In this document: piece by piece, positions 37,739 to 51,335 of the stretch
Numbering within the stretch: the first letter of the stretch is position 1
Layout: each line of letters starts with the position of its first letter
DNA from: Gorsachius magnificus
Lineage: Eukaryota > Chordata > Aves > Pelecaniformes > Ardeidae
Assembly: GCA_034008185.1 (NCBI GenBank)
Contig: CM067083.1
Coordinates: 124,328,337 to 124,392,336 of the forward strand
DNA length: 64,000 bases
Direction: 5' to 3'
Translations under genes and position numbers: made by a program
The notes under the pieces: generated by a model
What the model saw: only the letters and a program-made list of their open reading frames with translations
Told to the model about the DNA's origin: nothing
The model's database searches: none

Positions 37739-40700
37739 TAAAAGGCTGCAAAGTGCAATTGGGCACAGACCAGGTGTGGGGCTATGAGGTAGGGAAGGTG
37801 AAAAGAGCAGGAAGCCTGCTGTGATAAAGCCCCTTTATGTGGCTTTCCAGCTCCCCATGTCTCTTCAACCTCAAAAGCAGCAGGATGGGGACAGGACAGC
37901 AGATAGGAGGGTACGCACGTGCATTTTTTTAATGTTTCTTGATGAGTTCTGCTCCATAGCTCCTCGCCGATTTCACTCATACTTGGCTCCCACTACCTCC
38001 CACCTCCCAGCTGAGGACTTAACACCTGGAGATCGAAACCACGGCCTTTAGTCCGTCACACTGGCTCCTCTCTGACAGGTACAGCAAGTTATGTCAGAGA
38101 AATCGGCCACCGCTGTAGGGGGACCGCAAGCTGCACATCTTTCACAGCCCTGGCTTGAATTCAACGCCCCTTTCCTGAGTCCCCTCCGTGACCCTGGCTA
38201 CCACGAGCAAGTAGTACAAAGTGGGAGGGGAACCAAAGCCTAAATTTTAAAAGCCTGGAAGCTTACCATTTCCAGACAAAAGCAACTGCCTCCCGTTGTA
38301 TCAGAAAAAAAAAGTAACTGATGGATCTGCAGAATTATGTCGCCTTTTTGTGATGCTACTTAATTAAGGTTATTCTGAATTAACAGGAATAATTTTCCCG
38401 TTGTTGCAAAGCACGACTAAGGAAAATATCTGCGTACTCTTGAGGCTCTGAGATTTTTCAGTATTTTAGCTACACGATTTTGTAAAAGCGCAGCTGGAGG
38501 ACAAATTTTCAAATCAAACCATTTAAATGATATTTCTTCTACATAAGGTAAAGGCTATTTTTCTGTAAGGACCAGACAGGCTACTTGTCATTCAAAAAGC
38601 TACTGTGGAAAACCTGAAGGCACAGGAACTTCATCGTTCTTTAAGAAATTCATATCACGCTTTTATCTGTATATTTTACAGATGTGTTAAATAATTAAAG
38701 TGTCGCAAAGGCACTTACGATCACGTGATACGCGTTTTTGTTTGCTTGAAATGTTTTCTTTATTCCTGACAGTAAGCATCAAACCTGAAATCCAAGACCA
38801 AACTTTGTTACCGCGTTCTTCTCCACAGTTACATCTCCACATTGCACCCACCCGGATCACACGACAATGCTAAAAATGTACAGTAAGAAACCAGAAGGAA
38901 CGCTCACGAGCGGGGATTCAGCTACCGGGTCTGCTGATTCTCAGCAGCAGACGTATTCATCCACGCCTCCACAAAGCAGGATGCACAGATGTTAGATGAC
39001 TGACGGTATGATTGAATCATTTCAAAGGGAAGAAGTATAATACGTGTAAGTTTTCAGAGAAAAAAATATTAAAAACATGAAGGATGCTTTTGGACCTCTG
39101 AGGGGGAAAAAAGCTAGATGAATGGCTGACCAGAATTCTCTCATTGAATTTAAAACGAAAGATGTTTCTCCTTGCTCGGTGCCACAAACATGACAACTTT
39201 TGTTCTATAAATCAAGAAACAGGGAATATAAACAAGTTTTCAAATTGAAAGCAACTTTTAAGAGATAAATTTCAGGTTTCTACAACATACAAAGATGAAC
39301 TACAAGGAGCTTTCCTTCCTTGTTCAAATTCAAATTAATCAGCCCTTTGTGCTTCTGTTCGCTCCTCTCCTCTTTTCAAATTTCCTTCCTCGTTTCCATG
39401 GGAACGCCCCGGCTGACAAGCCTCCGAGCAGAGCAGGAGGCCAAGCTTAGCAAGGGGTGTGAAAAGGGGAGAGAGTCAAAGGGCAGAATTTGGCTCGGGA
39501 GAATCAAGATGCCAACCTCTGTCACCCCACAAAGGGGGGGGTAACCATAGGAACTGACTCTGGGGACAAGGGCGGCGAGCACCGTGGCCAAATTCGCAAG
39601 GTGGGAAACAAAATGGGAACGGCGGCGTTAAAAACGTACGGCTAGAACCTAGAGTGAAAAAAGGTCATACAAGTGAAAATAATTCAAATAATCCTTTAAG
39701 GACCAAGTAGCCAGCATCCTGCTGGTTTTAAGTCCACGTAACAGCGCCAAATTAATCTATATGAGACCACTGAGAAACTGGGCAGATCTGATTCTCAAAT
39801 TCGACGCAAGTACTCGATGTTCTCCTGAAAAGGTGCTGAATACACCCCTGCGACCTTGATGAGCTCTGAAGATGTTTTCTAAATGCCTCACAGATACCTG
39901 GAAAGGACGCGGGTTCAGGCGGATTGCTGTTGGGCTATGGCTTCAGACACGCAGAGACAGTTTACAGCTCTGCAAAATACAGAAGATAGTCCAGTCGTTC
40001 TTGTTACTGCAAGCGCAATCTCGACAGAGCAGATGTACATACAGGATATGAACATGGCATCGCTTCCATATACTACATAAAAATATAGATAAGGCGTACT
40101 TTTATTCTTGTACCTGGTAAAAGAGACAGCAGGAAGATGAGGCATGAAACAGCTCCATAGAATCACAAAATAAAGGAAAAATACAGTCCAGTTGTTCACT
40201 GTATCTTCAGCACAAAAAGTAGGGAACATAAAAGCAGCAGGTGGTTCGTTTGAAGAGGAAGAAAAAACCCCTAAGAACAGCAAATTCTTCACACGCCACC
40301 TTTAACTTAGGTAACTCTTTGCCACCGATTTGTGTGGATGCTAAAAGCATGTAGGGGCTCAGGAAGAAAACTGGTAGATTTGTAGAACAATACATCAAAG
40401 GTTACTAACGCAAGGCATCATTTCCAAGCCACAAATTGCTGAACATGGAAGAACAAGCCTGGGTAGATGCATGTTACACACCTGACCTCTTCTTATCTGC
40501 TCCGTACAGCACCCGCCGGGGGCCACCATCGGGTGACAGGGTACCAGGCTACACAGATCTCTGGTCTGACTTCCTATTGCTGTTTTTAGGGTCTTACACT
40601 TACCCATCTCCTCCCTAACTTCATTTCTACTAGCCTGTCTCTCCTACCAAATATATTCCTCAAAATTGTATTTTATTAAAATGTTAGTGTTTCGCGGGTC

Positions 40701-41840
40701 CGAGGTGTTGCAAGATTGAATAATGAACTAGGTTCAAGAGCACTGGGTTCCTCAACCATTAGGGATATTTTGCGGCCCACAGGTTACTTACCTTCAGTAC
40801 CAGTTTGGCGCTAGGTGTAGGACAAACACTGGCTCAGTTTCCTTCAGAAAGTCGCAAAATCCTCAGGCATTTGCATCTCTCAATGACCAGGATACAAAAT
40901 GGGATGATGTAAGGCGGCAGTGCAGAAACGACGCACGTGTGAATTTAAGATCTGTCCCTCAAACATTAAAAACATGCTTTGGCGAATTCTTCTTCTCACA
41001 TCACAGAACCCAACTGCTTCACAGCCACACAGGAGCATCCCATTGATACAAAAATGATTCAAAGCCATGAAAGCCATCCTAACCTTCTCTAAAATCGCCA
41101 CAAATGTCTCCCATAACAAGGAAGAAAACTGCAGCCTTACCAGCAAGACGAATGCTAAAATTTATGACAACTGCTCCTTGGTGCTTATATTGTTATTTCA
41201 AACTTATTCTCTTGTCTTGTCAGTCTGTTGTGGCTTTCTTTTTGAATGCCACTATCCTATAACTGGAACCCTCATCACACACAGAGAAAGCAAGGAAAAA
41301 AACACCACTTCTAAGTGACCAGCCAAACAAAAAGTACATCCTAGCCAAGCCACACAACCTTTAAGTAGTCCACATCACTGCCAACTTTTTGCAGAAAAAA
41401 CATGTTCTGAAAGAACGGCAAGTCAAAAGGACAGGAAACTGAAGAGCTTCCAACCTGTTATGTCAGCTTACAAGTTATAACCGAGATATCGAAATAATCT
41501 TAGTAGAGGGGGAAGAGAAAGGTCTTGCTAGAACTTGGACTAAATAAAAGTGGTGGCTTGATTCTACAGCAGACACATTAGATAGCTGCCGTATGACAGA
41601 CGGAATCCAACGTGTGTCCGCGCAGAATACCAGGTAGCTACTTCAGTACTAATACAGCAGAACTACATTCTCCAAGTTCCACGTACTACTAGAAGGCTAA
41701 GACTAGTCATTGTAACAAATACTAGCCTGTACTAGTGCAGCATACAATACACAATACAAACATGGGTTTTGTCCCACAGCAGCTGCACCCAAGAGAATCA
41801 ACTGGCTGATTTTGATTAAGGGAGAGAAAAAACATACAAA

Positions 41841-43010
41841 GAATCATGGAATCATGGAATGTTTTGGGTTGGAAGGGACCCCTAGATGTCATCTAGGTTG
41901 TCCTCAATGCATTCAAGAAACCTGCTGGATTGCCTACAGCTTGCCGTGTTGGTTTTCCAGCAGATGTCAGGGTGGTTGAAGTCCCCCAGCAGGACGAGAG
42001 CCTGCGAGCGCGAAGCCTCCCGGAGTTGGAGGAAGAACGCTTTGTCAGTCGGCTCCTCTTGATCTGGCGGCCTGTAGTAGACACCAACCAACAGGTTCCC
42101 TTTGTTGCCTCTCTCTCTGATTCTTACCCATAAGCCTTCGACCTGCTCGTGGCTATTCTTCAGGGAGAGCTCTTCACACTGTAATGATTTCTTGATGTAA
42201 AGGGCAACACCTCCGCCCCTCCTTCCTCGCCTGTCCCTTCTGAACAGCCTGTAGCCATCAATAGCTACATTCCAGTCGTGGGATTCATCCCACCAAGTTT
42301 CCGTAATGGCGATCAGGTCGTAGCTTTCTAGCAGCACGATAGCTTCCAACTCCTTCTGTTTGTTTCCCATGCTGCGTGCGTTTGTATAGAGGCATCTCAT
42401 CTGTGCCGTCGGCCTCGTCACCTTCATAGAACACCCCTCGTTTCTTTTGTTGGCTCCTACTACCTCAGGAGCCTCCGGCTCACCTCCACCAGACTTCAAG
42501 TTCGCTGCAGCGCCCCTGGCACACTGCTGGGCAATGGGTTGAGGGCTCATACTAGCCCCCAGTCCCTCTAACCCTTGCCTTTCATCCCCTAGCCTGTCGC
42601 TGGCAAGCCCGATAGGTTCCCCTTCCCCCTTCACACCTAGTTTAAAGCCCTGTCAATGAGCCCTGCAAGCTCCTGGGCAAAGACCCTCTTCCCCTTTTGA
42701 GAAAGCTGGCTCCCATTTGACGCCAGCAAGCCCGGTGCCGTGTAGACCATCCCGTGGTCAAAGAACCCAAAGTTGTGGTGGCGACACCAGTTGCAAAGCC
42801 ATGTGTTAATAGATTGAGTCCGCCTGTATTGCCCAGTGTCTCTGCCCACCACTGGAAGGAGTGAGGAAAAAATGACCTGCGCTCCAGATTCCTTCACTAA
42901 CAGCCCCAAGGCTTTGAATTCTTTTTTGATCACCCTCCGGCTACTTACTGCTACTTCATCAGCACCCACATGGAAGAGCAGCAAGGGATAGTAGTCCGAG
43001 GGTAGGACCA
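41841..43010 (-). mobile_element. CR1 LINE: ORF1 esterase and ORF2 endonuclease fused to the 3' tail (RT deleted)
   Basis: Read on the minus strand it starts within ORF1 (about 43000-42637): PLLLFHVGADEV, then VIFSSLLPVVGRD and LSQKGKRVFAQELAGLI, the SGNH-esterase-like domain of CR1 ORF1. The expected catalytic D-x-x-H near the C-terminus reads N-x-x-Q. ORF2 follows (about 42634-41882) with apurinic-endonuclease motifs: ITETWWDESHDW, GGGVALYIKK, GVYYRPPDQ and LLGDFNHPDICW. It then breaks off at NLDDI and passes directly into the 3' tail (GGGTCCCTTCC, AACCCAAAAC, ATTCCATG) at about 41895-41841. The whole reverse transcriptase and C-terminal region is missing. The 5' end is truncated within ORF1. 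Confidence 0.9.
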
Positions 43011-43834
43011 GGCTAGACAGGAAGATATGTCTGTAGACAGATAGGAACGAATGTCCGTACGCTTGTGGTAGGTAGGAGGCACGGTAAAGGCTAAGAACGA
43101 TATTCCCTTAATGCTCCAGCACAACATTCTTTTGCTTCTGAGTTTACGCTTGCAGATTTAAAGCTACAACTGACTATACAGTACATTCTCATTTAACTAT
43201 CCAAAATAAATTCATGTGTCTTCCACCTTTCCTAGTAATTCCTCTTTAAGCCACCACCAGATGCTACAGAATTAGCTGCACCGCAGAGCCATCTGCCTTC
43301 ATGACCCTGAAAACAAGCCCACAGTGAATAGCTGTTGATTAAGATGTAGATCATTCACTTTAAACTGAGTCATTACATAAAACCAATGTTTTTTTCATAT
43401 GCTTACACTAAACTATTAAGGCTAAACTTTGTTTCCATATTTCCACTTGAATCATCCTTCAGAATTAATCTTCTATTCAAGAAAATATGAACATGGTAAG
43501 AGTTTACCTTCAAGATGTAAGCAGTAGTTTATTGATTTAACAAAAAAAACCCCCAAAACCTACGTCTCCATCTTCTCTCTCCCTACTAGTCCGCATTTTG
43601 AAAATATTCACGTGGCATCTTGTTCTCGTTAACAAATGTAAAACACCAGAAAACCCTATTTCTGAAATTATTCTCCAGAGAACATTGGCTAGCCAGGCAA
43701 AAGCAAGTAAGGTTTTCTACACCTGCTGTCTAGCTCTACTATTTGAGCACTGATGATCTACCCGTGGAAGTTTTAACCCTTGTGTTCTCCGTATTCATTT
43801 TAGAAAAGAGCATCTCTTTAAATCTCCATTCTTA

Positions 43835-43892
43835 ATGGTCAGATTTGATGATCTTAAAGGTCTTTTCCAACCTAAACGATTCTATGATTCTT
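43835..43892 (+). mobile_element. CR1 LINE tail remnant
   Basis: GATGATCTTAAAGGTCTTTT, CCAACCTAAACGATTCTATG and ATTCTTTC match the last 55 bp of a CR1 in sense orientation. Confidence 0.85.
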
Positions 43893-44396
43893 TCATGCTG
43901 CTCTGTACAGCAGAGCACTGTATAAGCTTTATCTGGTTTCTTACAGTGCAATGATATGGCCCCAGGAGGAAAAAAAAAAAATAAATCAGAGACTCACCAT
44001 CGTGATGGCTCACATTAAACAAGCATCCATTCCACCTTAAAACACCAGTTATAGTTTATATTCCCTTTGGTTGTTGTACTAGGAGGGACCACATGCTCAG
44101 GTATGATCTAGGTCCACAAATCCATTCGGTTTGCTGTTGTGGATGTGGGTGCCTCCTCATCGACAAACGCCTTCCTCGGTATATCCGTATTTGACAGTCT
44201 GATTGTCAGAATTGCGATGCCCTCCCAAACACAAAACACTGCATGCAAGAGCAGCCAAAAAGTCCATCTTTTGTGCATCTGTTCCTGGACATTGCTCTAT
44301 TTGGGTTAACTGCTTCAAAAGATTCCTAGCCAAAGACAAGGCTGTTTCCCTTTCTCCCTTATTTGAGCCTCTACCAACTTCAAAGTAGGTACATCT

Positions 44397-46055
44397 CATA
44401 GAACCGTAGAATCACAGAATGTTTTGGGCTGGAAGGGACCCCTAGAGGTCACCCAGCCCAACCCCCCTGCAGGAGCAGGGACACCTTGAACCACATCAGG
44501 TTGCTCACAGCCCCGGCCAACCTGGCCTGGAATGTTCCCAGGGATGGGGCCTCCACCCCCTCTCGGGGCAACCCCTGCCAGGGTTTCACCACCCTCACTG
44601 GAAAGAATTTCTTCCTCAGATCCAGTCTAAACCTCCCCTGCTTCAGTTTAAAACCATCCCCCCTTGTCCTGTCCCAGCTGGCCCTGCTAAAAAGCTTGTC
44701 CCCCCCTTTCCTCTGGGCCCCCTTGAAGCCCTGAGCGGCCGCACTCAGCTCTGCCCGCAGCCTCCTCTGCTCCAGGCTGAACACCCCCAACTCTCCCAGC
44801 CTGGCCTCAGAGCAGAGGGGCTCCAGCCCTCGGAGCATTTTAGTAGCCCTCCCCTGGCCCTGCTCCAACAGGTCCATGTCCTCCTGGTGCTGAGGGCTCC
44901 CGAGCTGGACGCAGGGCTCCAGGGGAGGTCTCCCCAGAGCAGAGCAGAGGGGCACAATCCCCTCCCTCGACGCTGGCCACGCTTCTCCTGATGCAGCCCA
45001 GGGCAGGGTTGGCTTCTGGGCTGCCAGCACCCATGGCCGGCTCATGTCCAGCTTTTCATCCACCAGCACCCCCAAGTCCCTCTCGGCAGGGCTGCTCTCC
45101 ATCCTCTCTTCCCCCAGCCTGTACTGATACTGGGGGTTACCCTGACCCAGGTGCATGACCTTGCACTTGGCCTTGTTGAACCTCATGAGGTTCACACAGG
45201 CCCACCTCTCCAGCCTGTCCAGGTCTCTCTGGATGACATCCCATCCTTCTGGTGTGTCAACCACACCACTCAGCTTGTTGTCATCCGCAAACTTGCTGAG
45301 GGTGCATTCGATCTCGCTGTCACTGATGAATATATTAAACAGCACCGGTCCCAGTACGGACCCCTGAGGGACACCACTCGTCACTGGTCTCCATCTGGAC
45401 GTCGAGCCATTGACCACTACCCTCTGGATGCGGCCATCCAGCCAGTTCCTTATCCACCGAACAGTCCACCCATCAAATCCATAGCTCTCCAATTGAGAGA
45501 GAAGGATGTTGTGGGGGACCGTGTCAAAGGCTTTGCAGAAGTCCAGATAGATGACATCCATTGGTTTTCCTTTGTCCACTGTTGCTGTCACACCATCATA
45601 GAAAGCCACTCGGTTCGTCAGGCAGGACTTGCCCTTGGTGAAGCCATGCTGGCTATCTCGAATTATCTCCCTGGCCTCCATGTGCCTTAGCATAGCTTCT
45701 AGGAGGATCTGTTCCATGATCTTCCCAGGCATAGAGGTGGGGCTGACAGGTCGGTAATTCCCAGGGTCTTCCTTTCTACCCTTTTGAAAATGAGCACAAT
45801 GTTTCCCTTCTTCCAGTCCCCAGGGACTTCACCTGACTGCCATGGCTTTTCAAATATCATGGAGAGTGGCTTGGCGACTACATCGGCCAATTCCCTCAGG
45901 ACTCTGGGATGCATCTCATCAGGTCCCATGAACTTATGTGCATTCAGGTCCCTCAGGTGGTCACAAACCTGATCGTCTCCTACAGCAGGAAGGGTTTTGC
46001 CCTCCCGGTCCCCCTCATGCCATCCATCAACTCAGGAGGGGTGAGGAGAAAGGTT
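44397..46055 (-). mobile_element. CR1 LINE with long, nearly open reverse transcriptase frame
   Basis: This is a 3' CR1 copy of about 1.65 kb. A 427-codon minus-strand frame (45732-44449) carries the reverse transcriptase: [46 protein letters not shown] and a FADDNKLSG catalytic box with both aspartates. This is followed by the CR1 C-terminal region to [17 protein letters not shown]. Upstream, in another frame, 45929-45780 gives [17 protein letters not shown] and [11 protein letters not shown], so a frameshift near 45782 splits the protein. A small deletion follows LFNIFIS. The endonuclease and ORF1 are absent through 5' truncation, so it is not autonomous. The tail at 44397 is CATAGAACCGTAGAATCAC. 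Confidence 0.93.
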
Positions 46056-46847
46056 GCAGAGCTGTGATTTATCTGAATGCAAATTATTACCTCATGTAGC
46101 TGCTCTCCTGTTTGAAGACTCTAATGCCTCAGTATTCACTGAATATTTTTAATTCAGATTATCTTGAAGTTCACTCGACCTTAATGTGAAAAGGATCAGA
46201 TTGATGGTCCTAATACGCAACCATCTAAGGCTATGTTCAAGAAACAGCTTCCTCAGAACCCTCATTTTACAAAATTGTCAGATTGTACTAATTTTTGTAT
46301 GGATCTGCTTGGGGATGTAACAGCTCTAGTTCTTACCCACTCAGGATTTCACCTTTGCACACCACCTGTGGTCTTTAGAGGTCAAGACTGAAACCACAAG
46401 CTGACGCGTTTCAAATGGACAAGCCTCAAGTATTCCTAAACCAAGAATTTCTAAGCGGTACATTATTAGGAATTCCTTTGCTCTGCCTGTACTCTGCAGA
46501 ATCATCTTTGCAATTCTAGCTTTGAGACATTCTGGTTTAACAATGAAACAATCTAGGTCTTTACGTGGCTATTTCAAAGGTAAAAAATCAGCCAGAATAA
46601 GAGAATATAAAGTTAATGGAAGAGTAGGCTTTAATCAGCTGGTGCACAGCTTGCATTCTTATGATCACGCACAGTTCTATTCTTCTGTAGGCATCACAAC
46701 CTCACACACTAAAGAGAAAATGTAATCCTTACTGCAAATTAGTGTCTAAGATTAGGGTGCTTACAAAACACCAGCTGATTAAAACCTACTTTTCCATTAG
46801 CTTTATATTCTTATACTTCTATGTATGTACTTATACGTATATAGCCT

Positions 46848-47156
46848 ATAGGAAAGATGGGGAAAATCTTTTTAGCAGGGCCAGCTGTGACAGGACAAGG
46901 GGGGATGGTTTTAAACTGAAGCAGGGGAGGTTTAGACTGGATCTAAGGAAGAAATTCTTTCCAGTGAGGGTGGTGAAACCCTGGCAGGGGTTGCCCCGAG
47001 AGGGGGTGGAGGCCCCATCCCTGGGAACATTCCAGGCCAGGTTGGCCGGGGCTGTGAGCAACCTGATGTGGTTCAAGGTGTCCCTGCTCCTGCGGGGGGT
47101 TGGGCTGGGTGGGCTCTGGGGGTCCCTTCCAACCCAAAACATTCTATGATTCTGTG
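46848..47156 (+). mobile_element. CR1 LINE 3' fragment, plus orientation
   Basis: It starts in TTTTAGCAGGGCCAGCTGTG, encodes [30 protein letters not shown], and ends TTCTATGATTCTGTG. It is the same subfamily as 44397-46055 but inverted relative to it, about 0.8 kb away. Confidence 0.94.
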
Positions 47157-50100
47157 TGGTTTGGATGCAGAACTGTAGAATACAGAAAGCCAAGGAAAAG
47201 TGCTGAGATGTAGGACGGTATAGTGTATGGGCAAGGCAAAAGAAGATGGCGAACGGAAAGGAATAAAGATGGAATTAAGGGGGGGGAAGAAGTCAAGGAT
47301 TTTCCTCCCTACATTCTCCCCATCCTTGCTGATCAGTGGGAAAGAAAGATGTTTCCCACTTGTATCAAAAAAAAATTACTCAGAAATGGGAGGAGGAATG
47401 GGGCAGCACCACCTCGCAGCTCCAGGGAAGGTTGGAATCACAGTCACATAAAACAAGGTCAGTGAATTTCACGCACTTCTCTCTGGCCCTTAGGCAAATC
47501 AAGTATTAAGAGACAACATTCCATGTTGAGTCCATACCCTGATTATCTGAAATCAGTAGCAATACATGCCTGATGATAGAAAAGCTATTTGAGAAACACC
47601 GTTAAAATGAGCATCTTAATACTTGACCTACCTATACTGAAAAAATACCTAACTCCTATCCCACATGCTAAGACCAGGATGGGAATAAGTACAGCTCTGT
47701 CTTCTGTTGATGCCATTTTTAAGCATACTCCAGTTCTTTTCCACTTAAAAAAAGACAAAACAAACAAACTAGACTCCAAAGATCACTGCTGGGAGGAGAA
47801 AAAGAAAAAAATACATTGCCACAAAAAAGAAACTGTGCTATACACAAAGAAATCTAGTTAGCAAGGGTATGCAAATCTTGCAGCACACACTCTGCTCTGC
47901 GGCAGGTCAACAGAATTATCCTCTGCAAGAATCAGTACAAGCAAAAAACCACTAAATTTGAAATAGGGTATGAAAAATCAGGTGTCTTCACATCTGTAGT
48001 TGCATATTCTGTGGCAAAGTCCATTAACCATTCACTAGCTCTGCTTCTAAATATTCAAAACCCCATGACTGGATAGTTTATTTATATTAATCCAATGATT
48101 CCCAGCTGGTAAACTCTGCCATTTGATGGAGTAGGAGCATATGAGTCAACATCACTCCTCTCCCCTCCCAGCTACCTCCCTCACGCTGCAAAAAAACCCA
48201 AATTAACCGTGGGATAACATTATTTCTCCATGTCCCCCTTTGCATCTCCCACCTACACATTAGCCAACCTAGCTACGGTGCATCCATAAGTCCCCATTGC
48301 TGCTCTTTTTTGGTATGCAAAATGGGAATGGAAGTTGTGAGCAAGTGCAAAGGAACAGCATGCCATCTCCTCTGCCCATACGGCGACTGTATCATCTCAC
48401 TTCTGGTGCATTTGACCTCTAGTATAATCCCAAAAGACAACACTTCTGCGTTCACCCAGAGGGACTCATTTAGCCCTCAACTATGTCTGGTTCCTGTCCT
48501 CTAAAGCCTCTTTGACCCCTACCATCATTTGTGAGGTCCCATAAAAATCAGGGTAAGGAGAAGGAAGTGCTGGCAGTATATTTAACTGCAACAAGGCTGG
48601 CAATCATCATATTAAACCACTTCTCTTCAGCAGTGCCAAAAGCTTTCATAGCATGCTCCCAGGCTCCAACAGGCTACCAAGTTACACATTCCCTGCTAAA
48701 AACAGTTGTCTACAAAAATCGCATTCAGGCAAATAAAAAAAAAACAAACACAAACCACTGCTTGCTAGTCTTCCACATAAGCAAATCCTTCAGGACCAAA
48801 GGAATATTAAGTGAAAAAGGGACAGAAGATAATTCTTTGCAGCAATAATAATCGTAGAGATGGGTAAACAAGGTCAGATCCCTCAGGGGGATAGGGGTAA
48901 TTTAGCTTCTCCATTGTCACTGCCTCATTCAGCACGCGATCTATGTAACACAGCAGAACTGTGGCAGCAGGGCAGTGAAACATCATCTCAATGACACACT
49001 ATCATCATGAACGTATTTAGAGGGAAGTTTGAACAGCATCGCTGAGACAGACTATGTTAGATGGCTATTGTACTAAAACAACCTGTTAGCAGGTAAGAAA
49101 ATTTAAAAAAATACCTTACAATATGTTTTACACGACAACAGATGGAAGGAATGACCCTCCCAGGAAACGCGAGGCCCCGCTGTGCTCAGCGGCTGCTGCG
49201 GTGGCGAACTGCAGGGCAGGACAGCTCCCAGCTCCCCTCCTGCCTGGACAGCTCAGCTGGTGGAAGCAGTGCCAAAAAATACCTGCCCTCCAAACCTACC
49301 ATCTCAGATCTCCACCCTCTGTCATGACCAGCGTGCTTGTATTAACTGCAGATACAAAATGACCGTCAGTTTAGTCTCTGCTATAGCCAAGCAGATGTTA
49401 GCAGAGGTTGGACTGGTGCAACTGGGGTTCATCCTCTATCAAAAGGAGCAAACCCTGCTAGAGATACCTGGGGATAAAATAATGCTCCAGGCCCCTGAAT
49501 GCAGAAAGCCCTCCCTTCAATCTCCACGGATTAAAGCAGGCCTTGCTGACGTAGCACTGCAGAAAGCTTAAGGCATTCTCTCTCTTAGGAGTAAATAAAG
49601 GCATAGGAACCAATTACAGCATGGACCAGAATACACTGAGAGGGACTCCTGATGCAATATTCTATTTTATTTTGTTTAATCAAGATGGTTAATACCAATA
49701 TTGCTGCAACATAACAAGACAACACTGATGACATGACTTATTAGCTTTTATTATAATTATGAAAGAATCATACTGGCATAAAGTCTCAAAAAGGCAACTT
49801 CCTGATTTTTTGAGTCTTCAAGAACTAACAGTAAGTTAGTTTTTAAACAGTTCCTTCAATGAAGCAATCAATGGCATGGGAAGCAAAGTACACTGGATTT
49901 ATTGATGGTAACACAACAGCTGTAGTAGTTCTTTTTTTTTTGCTTCACATTCACTCTTTCTTGTATTGTACTCCTTCAGTACAAGCAAGCTGAATTTTTC
50001 TTGTGGGTTTTATTAGGAACTGTTGTGAAAAAGCGATACTGAAAAACTGTGAGAATTACAAGCCCTTCCCCCCCAGTACACAAGATGAATCACACTGATT

Positions 50101-50969
50101 CTGCTGCTATATTATCTTATGCTGCAATTACGGAAGGCTTGGAGAGGAGAGGTGTTTACCAGAAAATGTCACAATGCAAGTTTTAATAGACTTCATTTGG
50201 TTCAAAATTTGAGTGCTCCATCCATTTGACTGCAACATTAAATAATGACTAAAAAGCTAAGTAATAAAAACTTCCTTCTTGCTAAGTACCAATTTAAGGG
50301 ACAATCTACGCTAATACAAGGAGTGGAAACATACTTCTGAAAACCTGTGCGGTTTCATTCTTTTTTTGCTGTTCAAAGCCCTAAAAGACTCTGCAATGGA
50401 GGCGCAGGCCCCTGCATAGTGAATTTAAGCTTGATAATAGCCTGGTTTCCTTGCACAGCATTCACCGTTTTTCATGAAGCATTCAGAAGTAGCCCATAGT
50501 CTATCCCCAGACCAGAATCACTGGCCTATATGTTAATTATATTGGCAGAAGGGAGCACTATATACACCCACAACACCAACGCACCCTTGCTAAGTAGAAG
50601 AATGGCTTTGGCATCGAGTTAGTATATATGAATGGGAGCAACACAGTGTTTCGTGCAAGCTAATTTACGCTGTTAAGTTGAGCTTTATACCACAGAGTGA
50701 AGTAGCATTCACTTGTCAACTGTTTCTCTCCGTAGCAGAAAGCTATTTTATGAAGATAAGAACAATTAGGGCAGTTATTCTGGCTCAGACTGAGGGTCCA
50801 TAGAATTACCGCCCTGCTTCCAACAGTGGCCATAAACAGACTGTTAGTGAAAGTGGTATTTTTGACAGTTCTCTGAAATCCTTGGTTTAACATGTAACAA
50901 AAGCCAGAAAAATGAACATAATGTTGGCCATTATTAGGAAGCTATTAGCAGCAAAAAGCGTGATTCTAT
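47157..50969. other. Intronic stretch without recognised genes
   Basis: No repeats I can name. A 129-codon plus frame at 49182-49571 is GC-richer than its surroundings but matches nothing I recognise. Confidence 0.55.
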
Positions 50970-51335
50970 TTATAAATAAATCCCTAGTGTACCCACATCT
51001 GGAGTGGGGCGCCATTCTCATCTCCACACCTCAGCAAGGACAAGGCTAGAAAAAGGGACAGAGAAAGGTAACTGAAATTATTACAAGAATGAAGCAGCTG
51101 AACTGCAAGAAGAAAGCCCACACAGCTGGAACACTTCAATTTGGAGAGGGAAAGCCTGGGGGATAAAACTGAGGTTTCCAAAATCACAAGTGTAACAGAG
51201 GATTTAACCGCAGCACATCGCACGATACTGGAACAAACAGGTATTAAATAAAGCTAGCAGGAAACTGGTTTAAAACAGGTTAGAGAATAAGTACTTCTTC
51301 ATGTGGTGGCTGGTGAACTGGTTGACAGTGTTGCA
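50970..51335 (+). mobile_element. Ancient CR1/L3-like LINE 3' fragment
   Basis: Degraded but ordered matches to the C-terminal ORF2/3' region of old CR1/L3 elements are visible: GTGTACCCACATCTGGAGTGG, then CTCATCTCCACACCTCAGCA, AGGACAAGGCTAGAAAAAGG, GGTAACTGAAATTATTACAA, TTTGGAGAGGG and AGTACTTCTTCA. It lacks the modern CR1 tail, so it is much older than the other copies. Confidence 0.65.

Larger units (their letters stand above)
35014..41840. other. Intronic stretch without recognised genes
   Basis: Contains the CA and TA/TG microsatellites. I saw no conserved exon, and the short frames look random. Confidence 0.55.
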
